From Ariolimax columbianus (Eukaryota > Mollusca > Gastropoda > Stylommatophora > Arionidae), in assembly GCA_036924085.1 (NCBI GenBank), contig JAVGWX010000007.1, positions 105,170,428-105,234,427 on the forward strand: a DNA stretch of 64,000 nt, in the 5' to 3' direction. This document shows, piece after piece, positions 43,765 to 55,822 of this stretch. How positions within the stretch are numbered: the first letter of the stretch is position 1; the number at the start of each line of letters is the position of its first letter. The notes under the pieces were generated by a model. That model ran no database searches, was not told where the DNA came from, and saw only the letters and a program-made list of their open reading frames with translations. A program made the position numbers and the translations under genes.

Positions 43765-44892
43765 CAAACATCTACACTTCACTAGAGCTGTTCTCAGACA
43801 TCTACACTTCACTGGAGCTGTTCTCAGACATCTACACTTCACTGGAGCTGTTCTCAGACATCTACACTTCACTGAAGCTGATCTCAGACATCTACACTTC
43901 ACTAGAGCTGTTCTCAGACATCTACACTTCACTGGAGCTGTTCTCAGACATCTACACTTCACTGAAGCTGATCTCAGACATCTACACTTCACTGGAGCTG
44001 TTCTCCGACATCTACACTTCACTGAAGCTAATCTCAGACATCTACACTTCACTGAAGCTGGTCTCAGACATCTACACTACACTAGCTTCTACTGTTCTCA
44101 GACATCTACACTACACTAGCTTCTACTGTTCTCAGACATCTACACTAGCTCCTACTACTCTCAGACATCTACACTTTACTGGAGCTGTTCTCAGACATCT
44201 ACACTTCACTGGAGCTGTTCTCAGACATCTACACTACACTAGCTCCTACTGTTCTCAGACATCTACACTTCACTGGAGCTGTTCTCAGACATCTACACTC
44301 CACTAGCTCCTACTGTTCTTAGACATCTACACTAGCTTCTATTGTTCTCAGACATCTACACTACACTAGCTTCTACTGTTCTCAGCCATCTACACTTCAC
44401 TGGAGCTGTTCTCAGACATCTACACTCCACTAGCTCCTACTGTTCTTAGACATCTACACTAGCTTCTATTGTTCTCAGACATCTACACTTCACTAGCTCC
44501 TACTGTTCTCAGACATCTACACTAGCTTCTATTGTTCTCAGACATCTACACTTCACTAGCTCCTACTGTTCTCAGACATCTACACTAGCTCCTACTGTTC
44601 TCAGACATCTACACTAGCTCCTACTGTTCTCAGACATCTACACTAGCTCCTACTGTTCTCAGACATCTACACTAGCTCCTACTGTTCTCAGACATCTACA
44701 CTAGCTCCTACTGTTCTCAGACATCTACACTAGCTCCTACTGTTCTCAGACATCTACACTACATTAGCTCCTAATGTTCTCAGACATCTACACTACATTA
44801 GCTCCTACTGTTCTCAGACATCTACACTAGCTCCTACTGTTCTCAGACATCTACACTACATTAGCTCCTACTGTTCTCAGACATCTACACTT
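43765..44892. repeat. About 30-bp TTCTCAGACATCTACACT minisatellite, two halves
   Basis: All units share TTCTCAGACATCTACACT. The left half (to about 44060) has TCACTGGAGCTG or TCACTGAAGCTG A between cores. The right half has ACTAGCTCCTACTG or ACACTAGCTTCTACTG, and the middle mixes the two. Confidence 0.95.
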
Positions 44893-46632
44893 AATCCTAA
44901 CTGAACCAGACTCAGCACTCAATCCTAACTGGACCAGACCTTGCCCTCAATCCGAACTGGACCAGACCTAGCACTCAATCCTAGCTGGACCAGACCTATC
45001 ACTCAGACCTAGCACTCAATCCTAACTTAGCAGACCTAGCACTCAATCCTAACTGGACCAGACCTAGCGCTCAATCCTAACTAGACCAAACCTAGCACTA
45101 AGACCTAGCACTCAATGCTAACTAGACCAGACCTAGCGCTCAATCCTAACTGAACCAGACCTAGCACTCAATCCTAACTGGACCAGACCTATCACTCAAT
45201 CCTAACTGGACCAGACCTAGCCCTCAATCCTAACTGGACCATACCTAGCATTAAATCCTAACTGGACCAGACCTAGCACTCGATCCTAACTGGACCAGAC
45301 CTAGGCCTCAATCTTAACTGGACCAGACCTAACCCTCAATCATAACTAGACCAGAACTAGCACTCAATCCTAACTGGATCAGACCTAGCCCTCAATCATA
45401 ACTAGACCAGACCTAGCACTCAATCCTAACTGGACCAGACCTAGCCCTCAATCCTAACTAGACCAGACCTAACCCTCAATCCTAACTGGACCAGACCTAA
45501 CCCTTAATCCTAACTGGACCAGACCTAGCCCTCAATCCTAACTAGGCCAGACATAGCACTCAATCCTAACTGGACCAGACCTAGCCCTCAATCCTAACTA
45601 GGCCAGACCTAGCACTCAATCCTAACTGTACCAGACCTAGCACGTAATCCTTACTAGACCAGACCTAGCACTTAATCCTAACTGGACCAGACCTAGCACT
45701 TAATCCTAACTGGACCAGACCTAGCACTCAATCCTAGCTGGACCAGACCTAGCACTCAATCCTAACTGGACCAGACCTAGCACTCAGGCCTAGCACTCAA
45801 TCCTAACTGGACCAGACCTAGCATTCAATCCTAACTGTACCAGACCTAGCATACAATCCTAACTGTACCAGACCTACCACTCAATCCTACCTGTACCAGA
45901 CCTAACACTCTATCCTAACTGGACCAGACCTAGCATTCAATCCTAACTGGACCAGACCTAGCCCTCAATCCTAACTGTACCAGACCTAGCACTCAATCCT
46001 ACCTGTACCAGACCTAGCACTTAATCCTAGCTGGACCAGACCTAGCACTCAATCCTAGCTGGACCAGACCTAGCACTTTATCCTAACTGTACCAGACCTA
46101 ACACTCAATCCTAACTAGACCAGACCTAGCACTCAGACCTAGCACTCAATCCTAGCTGGACCAGACCTAGCCCTTAATCCTAACTGGGCCAGACCTAGCA
46201 CTTAATCCTAACTGGGCCAGACCTAGCACTTAATCCTAACTGGGCCAGACCTAGCACTCAATCTTAACTGTACCAGACCTAGCACTTAATCCTAACTGGG
46301 CCAGACCTAGCACTCAATCCTAACTGTACCAGACCTAGCACTCAATCCTAACTGTACCAGACCTAGCACTTAATCCTAACTGGGCCAGACCTAGCACTCA
46401 ATTCTAACTGTACCAGAATTAGCACTTAATAATAACTGGGCCAGACCTAGCACTCAATCCTAACTGTACCAGACCTAGCACTCAATCCTAACTGTACCAG
46501 ACCTAGCACTCAATCCTAACTGGGCCAGATCTAACACTTAATCCTAACTGTACCAGACCTAGCACTCAATCCTAACTGTACCAGACCTAGCACTCAATCC
46601 TAACTGGGCCAGATCTAACACTCAATCCTTCA
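44893..46632. repeat. 28-bp minisatellite, 1.7 kb
   Basis: About 60 copies of CAATCCTAACTGGACCAGACCTAGCACT, written here as CTAACTGGACCAGACCTAGC plus CACTCAATC. Frequent variants are CTGTACC, CTGGGCC and CTAGACC, with TTAATCC and occasional extra CACTCAGACCTAG partial units. Confidence 0.96.
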
Positions 46633-46943
46633 AACCCAAGTTGTCCCAATGCATGCTGTGCTTGTACAAGCTTAACTTTAAAACTAACTTTCTCTTCCTT
46701 ATCTTCACAAAGAGCAATACAAGTTTGACAAAAATCAATGTTCGCCTCTAACTGATCAGCCTGTTTCCAATTAATTCCAAATTTCTTTCAATGATGAACT
46801 GTGCTTTTGTTGATGTGTGTGTCTTGTGATATCTGCAAGATTGCAATGTCTATTTTATTTACTGCAGTACAATCATTGAAATTACAGCTAGGACCATAGT
46901 TTATCCAAATTTGTTGACTCACATCTTAACCAACTCAACTTTT
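46633..46943. other. Unique sequence, no gene seen
   Basis: AT-rich DNA between an array and CR1 ends. No element or gene is recognised. Confidence 0.4.
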
Positions 46944-47141
46944 TTATACTGGTTTAGAAGACTCTGCAGAGTCTGCATACAACCAGTTTCATTTACATCA
47001 CCTTGCTCTAAAAGTTATGCGCATCCAATCTATTCTTAAATGCATTAATTGTCCCAGCCTCCACTACTTCCTGTGGCAATGCATTCCAAGCATTCACCAC
47101 TCTCTGATTAATATTTCCTAATATCTAATCTGGACCTTTCT
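46944..47141 (-). pseudogene. CR1 LINE 3' end fragment (short)
   Basis: The minus strand matches the CR1 C-terminal codons and 3' UTR (ACTCTGCAGAGTCTGCATAC, ATTCCAAGCATTCACCACTC on the plus strand). It ends at TCTTTAGTTA, where a second CR1 3' end begins. Confidence 0.85.
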
Positions 47142-47146
47142 TTAGT

Positions 47147-47752
47147 TAATTTAACTTAACTTAACGTCTTTATACTGGTTTAGAAGACCCTGCAGAGTCT
47201 GTATACAACAAGTTACATTTACATCACCTTGCTCTAAAAGCTATGCGCATCCAGTTTATTCTTAAATGCATTAACTTTCCCCTCCTCCACTACCTCCCCT
47301 GGCAATGGATTCCAAGCAGACACCACTCTCTGACTAAAAAAATATTTCCCAATATCAAATCTGGACCTCTCTTTAGTCAGCTTGTAGCTATGCCCTCGTG
47401 TTATTGTGGGTGGCTGTATTTAAAAAAACTTGTTAGTCTAATTTATCCATTCCTCTGATCATCTTATAAACCTGTATTAAGTCACCACGAATTCTTCTCT
47501 CTTCGAGACACTGTAGGCCGGTTTTTCTGAGTCGTTTCTCATAACTGTAATTCTGGAATCCCCCTATCATCTTTGTCGCTCTTTTTTGTATTCTTTCCAG
47601 CATGTTTATATTCCCTCTCTGAAAAGGACTCCACACCTGTACACAGTACTCCAATCTAGGTCTAACTAATGCTTTATACAGTTTGACTATCACTTCCTTG
47701 CTCCTATGTTTAATATTTCTTTTTATCATACCTAACATTGCATTTACCTTTT
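47147..47752 (-). pseudogene. CR1 LINE 3' end, second copy
   Basis: It begins at the family tail (TTTAACTTAACTTAACGTC on the plus strand). On the minus strand it encodes MLGMIKRNIKHRSKEVIVKL, LEYCVQVWSPF and the C-terminus. It is 5'-truncated at 47752, where it meets an RNase H LINE relic. It sits tail-side against the 46944-47141 fragment in the same orientation. Confidence 0.9.
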
Positions 47753-48330
47753 TTGAAGTTTGTGAAGTTGGCTTTAATTATGGTCTTGGCCTCATTATAT
47801 GTGATACTCATGTCTGTTTGTGGGGATGCTCCTCCACAGCTTGCTAGTTTGTCTGCAGGTTCATTGCCTTCTATTTTGCAGTGGGATGGGACCCATTGTG
47901 GGATGGGACCTTGGATGTTCTGCTGAGAGCTGTCATGGAGAACATACATTGCTCGAGATCTTCATCTTTGTGTTGTTTGAGCGCTGCTATTACTGACGCG
48001 GCATCAGTCAGGAATACTATGTTTTCTTGGTGGATATATTTATCTTAGATTACAAGCTCAGCTGCAGCCTTCAGTGCCTCTGCTTCTGCAGGGAAATTAT
48101 TGGAATATGTTCCCGTTGTTAATTCTTGAGTTTTTTTCTTCTCCATTCATTAGTCTGTAATAGAACCCTCCACCACCATTGGATGTGGCTTTGTTAGATG
48201 AGCCATCTGTATATATGTGTATCCATGTTTCTGGTGGGTATACTCTCCTAAGATATTCTTCTGTGATAAACTTTCTTTCTGAATCTGTCTGAATTCCCTT
48301 TTTTCCTATTCCCTCTATAGTTTCTACCAT
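47753..48330 (-). pseudogene. RNase H-bearing LINE relic (divergent family B relative)
   Basis: On the minus strand, IEGIGKKGIQTDSERK and WIHIYTDGSSNKATSNGGGG hold the first RNase H acidic residue. A broken middle follows, then WVPSHCKIEGNEPADKLA. The layout equals family B RNase H but the sequence is clearly different. It is truncated on both sides and adjoins a CR1 copy at 47752. Confidence 0.75.
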
Positions 48331-48539
48331 CTCAGGGTATTACAAAATATCTCAAATATTACAAGTGATTGTTAATAATTATATTGTCATTTTTTGTAAT
48401 GAAAACTATTTTTCACACACAAAAATTTCACCAATCCATGAATAACCACTGAAACATAATGCAGATTGGTCTAATATACTTCAAAGTAACAGTAATCCAC
48501 ATATGAATAATATCTACAAGAAAATAATTTTCTGTAGCA
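48331..48539. other. AT-rich unique sequence
   Basis: No gene or element is recognised. Confidence 0.35.
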
Positions 48540-49022
48540 GTCAAATGGAGTTGATGTGTCAGTGAGTTGCAGGTCTCCATTCACTCCAAATGGTCGACCA
48601 TATTTTGGCAGCAATTTGAATGAGTTCCGGGTCTCAGTCAGTCAGTCAGTGGTGATGGAATTTGGTACTGAAACCCATTTGCTATCATGTTCTCTCTAGT
48701 TTGCTTTAGAAATATTGCATCTTCGTTTTTCTGTTGATGGTGCAGTCAAACGTTTTTGCCTTTTAGCAGCACTAAGTCCTGGTTGTGACAACGCCCCCTC
48801 ATCTTCAGTAGGCGGCGTAGGTTGAATAATATTATATTCTTTGTCTGACTCCGATTCAAGATCAGAAAAATGTGAATCCTTGTCACTAAATTCATCTAGA
48901 GTACACAACTCCCTAGCGTTTTCTACAGATAAAAACAACCTACTATTAGACAATCTTGAAGCACTAGGTTTGCTACAAATTTTTGTGACAAACTGACTTG
49001 AAAGATGACAAATGTTTTCCAA
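48540..49022 (-). pseudogene. Possible piggyBac-like transposase N-terminal remnant
   Basis: The minus strand has a 108-codon frame with the acidic stretch LDEFSDKDSHFSDLESESDK and a basic tail AAKRQKRL. Farther on, in another frame, comes STPFDCYRKLF. An acidic N-terminus followed by a P-x-D-aromatic-x3-F motif is reminiscent of piggyBac transposases, but no catalytic DDD region is found. Treat as speculative. Confidence 0.25.
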
Positions 49023-49228
49023 CTTTGATTTTCCTCACAATGCAGGTCGGAGCTTTTACAATTGATATGTAAATATAATGGTTACTTCCCTTTCCATGTA
49101 ATGTCAAATAAAATTTAGAAACACTGAAAAAACTAAACAAATTTCGATCAATGCGCTGTCAATGATAATAGTGTTTTTCTGGCAGCAAGCGGACACCCGG
49201 AAGAACGCTGACATCATTCTTATGGCCT

Positions 49229-49419
49229 TTAAGAGTTGTCACCTCAAATTCTTCTCTCTTCTAGACACTGTAGGTCGGTTTTTCTGAGTCTTTCCTCATA
49301 ACTGTAATTCTGGAATCCCACTATCAGCTTTGTCGCTCTTTTTTGTATTCTTTCCAGCATGTTTATATCCCCTCTTTGATAAGGACTCCACACCTGTACA
49401 CAGTACTCCAATCTAGGTC
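49229..49419 (-). pseudogene. CR1 LINE internal fragment
   Basis: About 190 bp match the CR1 post-RT region on the minus strand (ATTCTTCTCTCTTC-ACACTGTAGG and CATGTTTATATCCCCTC on the plus strand). It is cut at CAATCTAGGTCT, where family B LINE copy 4 begins with its TTC-rich tail. Confidence 0.85.
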
Positions 49420-52012
49420 TTCTTCTTCTTCGTACGCAGTCAGACAGTAACCATTATTTTTTCGAAAAAAGCGGCGGTCATCCTGAGGCTGTCGACACTG
49501 CCATAGAGCTTGTCTTGCAGTTCCACTGGTGATGGCCACATCTGCTCTCTCTGATCCTCGTATGTCGGGCAGTTCTGCAGCAGATGTTCAGCGGTCATTT
49601 TACCGGTACCGCACGGGCATTCGTCGGTACCACCTATCTTTAATTTGTTGAATAGGTGGTACCTCAGTCTATTGTGGCCAGTGCGAAGTCTGAAGACAAC
49701 GACCTGCTCTCTTCTGTTCAACTGGTAATAGGCATCGTTTTTGGTGTAACCAGTATCTTCGGTTTCCCATTTGGTCATGTATCTGGCTTTGATAAGCCGT
49801 TTTGATTCTTCGTACGTCATACTAGTATCTGTTTGTGGTAGTCTTGCACCTTCTTTTGCCAGTCTGTCTGCCTCCTCGTTGCCTTGGATGTTGCAGTGTG
49901 ATGGGACCCACTGTACCACTACTTTTTGGTGCGGACTGCTGGCACAGTTGGCAGAGTGCTGCTCTTAAGTCATTAAGCTCAGTGTTTTTCTGGCTTTTTA
50001 GCGCTGTGACTACGGCGAGAGCATCTGTAAGCAGGACTATATGGCTTTCATTTTCTTTGTGTGTCACCATTTCTTCCACTGCCGCCCTCAGTGCCTCTGC
50101 CTCCGCTCTGAAATTGCTTGTGTACTTACCAATAGCGAATGACAGTGTTATTTTTCTGCCATTTGGTAGGTTCAGGAATGCTCCTGCCCCTCCGTTCTGT
50201 GTAGTGTTTGTGTTACAGAACCGTCGGTGTATGCATGGGTCCAGTCCATGCTTGGGTAGCTTTTCAATATAAAGCTTAGGGTAGTATCTCTCCTTTCTTT
50301 TTCAGTCTGGCAGTTTTTGTTCCCAATACCTGGTATATTTTCTACCACCTCTGGAAATATATCCTGCCTCCAGGTAGGTTTTCGTACAGTAGTGATGGGT
50401 TGTGGTGTTGTTAGTGCGTTTATGGGATCTTCGTGCATCTTTGCTTTGGCTATTTCTGCAAAGTTTCTCCGCTTTAGTTTCCCATTTCCCAAATTGTTTA
50501 GTCTCTGGTGCATTGGATGGTCAGTCAGTCTTCTGAGTTTCTCTGCTTGCTGCTGGGCTCTGCACTCTCTTCTGTCGATCATGGATTGCAGTTTTGTAAT
50601 CTTTTCAAGTTCTATAATTGGCGTTGACTGCATGCCTCCTGTTATAACTCTCATGGCTTGGTTTTGAAGTTTGCTAACTTTATCGAAGTTCGCCTTTGCT
50701 GCTGTTGTCCATGCCGCAATGCCATACTTGAGAACTGGTCTCACTCTTCCAGTGTACAGTTTCTTTAGTATGCTTTCGTCTGCTCCCCAGCTTGTGCCAG
50801 CAAGTTTCCTCATGATTGCCATTCTTTCTCTGGCTCTCATTCGGTTTCTCTCGATCTGACTTTTCCATGTCATGCGCCGATCAAATGTGACTCCCAGATA
50901 GTTTGGGTTGTCGTTTGGCTGCAGGAATTTGCCATTTAAACTTAATTTGGTATTTTGGGGTTTGATTGAAAGCGAGAATATTGTGCATGTGGTTTTCTCC
51001 TCGTTTATTTTGACAAGCCATGAGTTCGCCCACTCTTCCAGCGATGTTAGGGCCTGCTGCATCCGATTTCTTGCTATGGTGAGATTCTTTTCAGAGGTCC
51101 ACATAGCCAGATTGTCTGCAAACATTGAGCTATGGGCTCTTCTTGGTATATTCTCTGTTATGTTATTTATATACACCAGGAAGAGTGTGGGTGACAGTAC
51201 TCCCCCTTGGGGAACTCCCTGCTCGAGTGTCACCTTTTTGCTCATCTGCCCTTGTACTTGGACTCTGGCCGTTCTTTGTTTGAGGTAGTGGTTGATCCAC
51301 TTGTACATTTTCCCACAAACATCACTTCTTCTTAGCTTGACTCTAAGTCCATCTTTCCAGACTTTGTCAAATGCCTTTTCCAGATCCACCCAAACAGCTA
51401 CTGTGTGTTTCTGTGCCTGGTAGGCATCTTCTATTTCCTGGGCTATGAGGATGACCTGGTCCTCAGTGGATCTGTGCTGTCTAAAGCCGGCTTGCTGTGG
51501 AATAAGTATTCGTTTTTCTTCCAGATGCCACATCAGTCTGGTGTTTATCATACGTTCCATCAGCTTGCCGACACAGCTCAGTTGGATCTGTTTTGTCCTT
51601 TCCTGTTTTTGGTACTGGTACAAGTACTGCATCTTTCCATGCCTGGGGTACAATTCCCCTTTTCCAGCTTTGGTTCAGGACCGACAGCAGTTTCCTCTTC
51701 GCTGTTTGGCCCAGCCCCATCAGCATTTTGTTTGTTATCCCGTCTTTTCCGGGAGATTTCCTTTTCTTTAATGTTCTCATGGCCTCTTCCATTTCGCTCA
51801 TTGTTAATTTGGCCATCATATGCTCTTCTGGTGCCATATTGATGTTGTCGTGCCCCTTTTGCTCTTCCCTAATGTCTGTATGCCTATCTGCAGGGACCTC
51901 GATGTGGTTTGCTCTGGCATAGTGATCGACAAAAGCGTTTGCGGCTTTCTTACCAGTGAGCAAGTTTTCGCCCTGCTTGATGGTAATTTGTTTGTTTGAC
52001 GGAGTTTCGTCG
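49420..52012 (-). mobile_element. Family B LINE, copy 4 (RT plus RNase H)
   Basis: A 2.6-kb 5'-truncated copy on the minus strand. It reads ITIKQGENLLTGKK at its start and KSPGKDGITNKML, then has a deletion around GYRPxSLLS (TELCRQADG). QAGFRQHRSTEDQ and VDLEKAFDKVW follow. The catalytic box is FADNLAMW, with the second Asp replaced by Asn. RNase H is intact in sequence (THAYTDGSVT, LLTDALAVV, SHCNIQGNEEADRLA) but frame-shifted near 50180 and 49930. The (GAA)n tail is at the low-coordinate end. No target duplication is evident, and both flanks are CR1 fragments in opposite orientations. Confidence 0.9.
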
Positions 52013-52192
52013 TTACCGTTGGGGAACTGTTTGGCTCAAGTGACCATCAAATCATCCGTTGGGATCTTATTGCAGGGAAAGAAGTAAACATAAACACACG
52101 AACATATGACTACTCTAAGGCAGATGTTAAGAGGATGAAAGAGGCAGCGAACCACATAATCTGGAAAGATATTCTTGTAGGAACAGATGTTG
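52013..52192 (+). pseudogene. Detached CR1 ORF2 endonuclease fragment, 180 bp
   Basis: This is nearly identical to 54194-54373 of the adjacent full CR1 (VTVGELFGSSDHQIIRW region through the linker), with one difference being GGATCTT for GGAACTT. It directly precedes the CR1 5' UTR at about 52193 in the same orientation. Confidence 0.92.
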
Positions 52193-52559
52193 ATTTGTGA
52201 TCGTGTTTCCGGTTGTTCAAGATGGTGGTTGGTTTGAATTGACAGAACAGAGATTTATAACGTTTCAGATAAGTATTAGTGCTGAAAATTAATTTGTGTA
52301 ATAATAACATAGTTGTGATTGTAGTTTATTGTAGCATACGTAATTTCAAATATAGTGGCCTTGTTATAACAGATAGTTAGTGACTTGACAGAATTAAATA
52401 GCGTGGAACAGTGAGCGGTAATAACACTCAAGTAACACTAGGCCTAGTCGTTTTGATACTTTGTAGAAAGGTAAATTCCAGCGACATTTGTTTGTTCCTT
52501 TTTTGGCGTTGCTTTAAGAAGTATACATTTTATTAGGTATTAATATAACTTTTTGGCTA

Positions 52560-53435
52560 ATGGAAATAAATAGCAAAATTAGTATGGCCACTAAGACGAG
52601 ACGAACTGCTGCGAGGAAAGGCCAAGTCAGATTATGTGATTTGTGTGGCGAAAATGTTAGTATTACTACAACGTTGGAAGATGAAGGAACCGTTTTATGT
52701 AGGATATGTAGAGTTGAAGAGAGGCAGGCACAAATGGAGTGCAATATAAGGGAAAATGAGAAGAGATTAGAGGAGATAGAAAAGAGGCAGATGGAAATAG
52801 AAGGGAAACAAGTGAAAATGGAGGAAATTTTAAAGAAGCTGCAGTCAAGGTGTAGTCAAGGAAGTAAGGGAGATTTGAGTGAGGAAACAGTTCACAGGGC
52901 AGAGAGCTTTGGAGAGAAGCATGCAAATATAGGTGAGGGGTCAGTATTGGTAGTAGGAGATTCAATGGTGAGAGAGGTTGGCAGACATTTGTCTAAACAA
53001 CACAACATGTTTGAAAGAATGGATATTGGGGGAGCAAAAATAGAGGACATAGAGGAGAGAATAAAGAGGATAGATGACAAAGGAAACAGTCATGTGGTAG
53101 TATTGGCAGGTACAAATAATGTAAAGAGAGATGGTACAGAAATAATTATGGATAAATATAAAAGTCTTATGAGAACACTTAAGGGAAAAAAGTTTAGAAA
53201 GGTCACAATGATGGGCATTTTAGACAGAGCAGATGGGTCAGACTATCTAGATAGCAAAATAATAGGTATCAACCTTAGGTTACAGGTGATGTGTGCGGAC
53301 ATGGGAATGGAATTTATTGATGTTAAAGTAGACAAAAGTAAAATGTTAGATAGTGGAGGTTTACATCTAAATGAGATAGGACAGCATGTTGTAGCAAAGT
53401 ATATGTTCTATCATTGTGTTCGAAATTTAAACTAG
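52560..53435 (+). CDS. CR1 ORF1: zinc finger, coiled coil, SGNH-type esterase
   Basis: The 291-residue frame is intact. Residues 26-50 form a Cys4 finger (CDLC...CRIC). Residues about 53-95 are a charged heptad-like helix likely to be a coiled coil. From residue 128 a SGNH-hydrolase-like domain follows: VLVVGDSM (Ser block, 133-135), VVLAGTNNV (184-187) and a final D-x4-H block LDSGGLHLNEIG (about 263-274). Esterase domains in ORF1 are established for CR1 elements, where the protein is thought to bind RNA or membranes during retrotransposition. The ATG at 52560 is the first in frame. Confidence 0.88.
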   Translation: MEINSKISMATKTRRTAARKGQVRLCDLCGENVSITTTLEDEGTVLCRICRVEERQAQMECNIRENEKRLEEIEKRQMEIEGKQVKMEEILKKLQSRCSQGSKGDLSEETVHRAESFGEKHANIGEGSVLVVGDSMVREVGRHLSKQHNMFERMDIGGAKIEDIEERIKRIDDKGNSHVVVLAGTNNVKRDGTEIIMDKYKSLMRTLKGKKFRKVTMMGILDRADGSDYLDSKIIGINLRLQVMCADMGMEFIDVKVDKSKMLDSGGLHLNEIGQHVVAKYMFYHCVRNLN

Positions 53436-55822
53436 TTAGGCCTATGAAGTATGAGACTAAAGATAGGCCTACAATAGGGTGCTATAGAGGATGTAGTCAA
53501 AGGGGAGAGTTCGTGTCAGGGAAGTGTGAAATACATAGTAGAAAAGCAAACACTAAAATGATAAAGCAGAAGCAAAAAGAGGAAAACCAACAACATTACA
53601 AACTAAAATGTTTTTATGCAAATGTGAGAAGCATAGTAAATAAAAGAGAAGAATTGGAACTGTATGTAGAAGAAGAAAAACCAGATATAATAGGGTTAAC
53701 AGAATCATGGACATATGAGGATATTGCAGATAGTGAACTTGAAATAGAGGGATATACAATGTTAAGGAAAGATAGGATAATTGGAGACAAGACTAAGGGA
53801 GGTGGCGTTTTATTATACTGTTTAAATTCTGTTAATATAACGATCAAAGATTATTTATCATGTGGTAACAAAAATGAAAGTGTATGGGGAGAAATAGAAA
53901 GTGGGGGTGAAAAAACAGTTATTGGAGTGTGCTATAGATGTCCATCAAGTCAAAAAGAGGAAGATGAGGAGCTGATTAGTAGCATAGCAAAGGCAAGTGA
54001 AGGGAAATTATTATTAATGGGAGATTTCAACTATCCAGAGATAAAATGGGATATGGCAGAAGCACTTGTAGAGTCAAAACCTTTTGTTAAGTGCATAACT
54101 GACAATTTTTTAATTCAACATGTAGAAGCAGCCACCAGAGGCAAAAACATACTCGACCTAGTTTTTACCACAGAGGAAAATATGATTGAAAACGTTACCG
54201 TTGGGGAACTGTTTGGCTCAAGTGACCATCAAATCATCCGTTGGGAACTTATTGCAGGGAAAGAAGTAAACATAAACACACGAACATATGACTACTCTAA
54301 GGCAGATGTTAAGAGGATGAAAGAGGCAGCGAACCACATAATCTGGAAAGATATTCTTGTAGGAACAGATGTTGAACAGGAGTGGGAAAGTTTTAAAACA
54401 GTTCTAGAAACGCTAAAAGAGGAATGTGTTCCATGTAGGGAGGTAAACCCCAAGCGTAAAAAGTGGATAACTAGATTTGTAGTGAAATGTTTAAGAGCAA
54501 AAAATAAAGCATGGAAAAAATATATAGAGGCAGGTAAATCAAAAGAAACATATGTAAAATATTTGGACAAGCAGAACATATCTCAGAAAGCGAATAAAAC
54601 AGCAAAAATAGACTTCGAAAAAAAACTTGCTCAGAGGATCAAGACTGACAGTAAAAGCTTCTTCTCTTATGTTAGAAATAAACAAAGAACGAAAGACAAA
54701 GTAGGCCCTCTCATAGACAGTACAGGGAAAGTAATAAGTGAGAATAGGGAGGCAGCTAATCTGCTCAATCAGTACTTTGGCACAGTCTTCACAAAGGAGG
54801 ACTGCTCCGAGATCCCAGAGCCTATAGATATTTTTCAAAGAGACATGGATACAGCGGGATTAAGATCAATCTGTATTACAGAGGAAATGGTTTTAAAAAA
54901 ATTGGAGGGGTTGAAAGTGAATAAATGTCCAGGTCAAGATGGTATTCACCCAAAATTGCTGTATGAAATTAGAAACCAACTAGCAAAACCATTGGCTATA
55001 TTATGTTCTCAATCACTTACAAAAGGGATTGTTCCACGGGATTGGAAAGATGCAGGAGTGATCCCCTTATTCAAAAAAGGCAAAAAATCAGATCCGGCAA
55101 ATTATAGACCGGTGAGTTTAACGAGCATAGTCTGTAAATTGTTAGAGTCAATAATCAAAGAAAACATTGTAATGCATTTAGAAAAATTTAATCTAATTAG
55201 AAATAGTCAGCATGGGTTTACTAGAGGGAGATCATGCTTAACAAATCTATTAGAATTCATGGAGGAGGTTACTAAAATCATAGATAAAGGGGAGCCAGTG
55301 GATGTTATTTATCTAGACTTTGCAAAGGCCTTTGATAGAGTACCTCATCAAAGATTATTTCGAAAGTTAAAATCACATGGAATAGGTGGGGAAGTTGCCA
55401 AATGGATTGAAAATTGGTTAACGGGAAGAAGGCAGAGGGTGGGCATAAATAAGGAGTACTCTGAGTGGAGTGAAGTGAAAAGTGGTGTGCCACAGGGCTC
55501 GGTTTTGGGACCAATTTTGTTCTTGATATATATAAATGATTTGGACATTGATATGAGATCCATGATTGCAAAATTTGCTAATGACCCAAAACAATGCAGT
55601 AGTGTCTCATCTAAAGCGGAAGTGGATATATTGATGTCGGATTTAGATAAAATTCGAGAATGGTCTGTAAGCTGGCAAATGGAGTTTAATGTAGATAAAT
55701 GTACAGTCATCCACATGGGTAGATCCAATATGGAACATAATTACAGAATGGGAGAAAACAATATTAGAAAGATAGGAAAGGGACCTAGGGGTTATAATAG
55801 ATCATACAGGAAAGGTGAGTGA
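53414..55822 (+). pseudogene. CR1 ORF2: APE endonuclease and reverse transcriptase (frameshifted)
   Basis: The endonuclease spans about residues 64-280: YANVRSIVNK (Asn70), LTESW (Glu97), LLMGDFNYPE (Asp204) and GSSDHQ (271-272). The RT follows: PGQDGIHPKLL, YRPVSLTSIVCKLLES, HGFTRGRSC and LDFAKAFDRVPHQ (Asp at about 634). GVPQGSVLGPILFL is also present. The catalytic box at about 721 is FAND, whereas the copy at 17.6-19.3 kb has FADD. A 5-bp deletion near 55775 shifts the frame just before VIIDHTGK, ending at 55822. The rest continues at 55815. The start could also be the second ATG at 53444. Confidence 0.9.
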
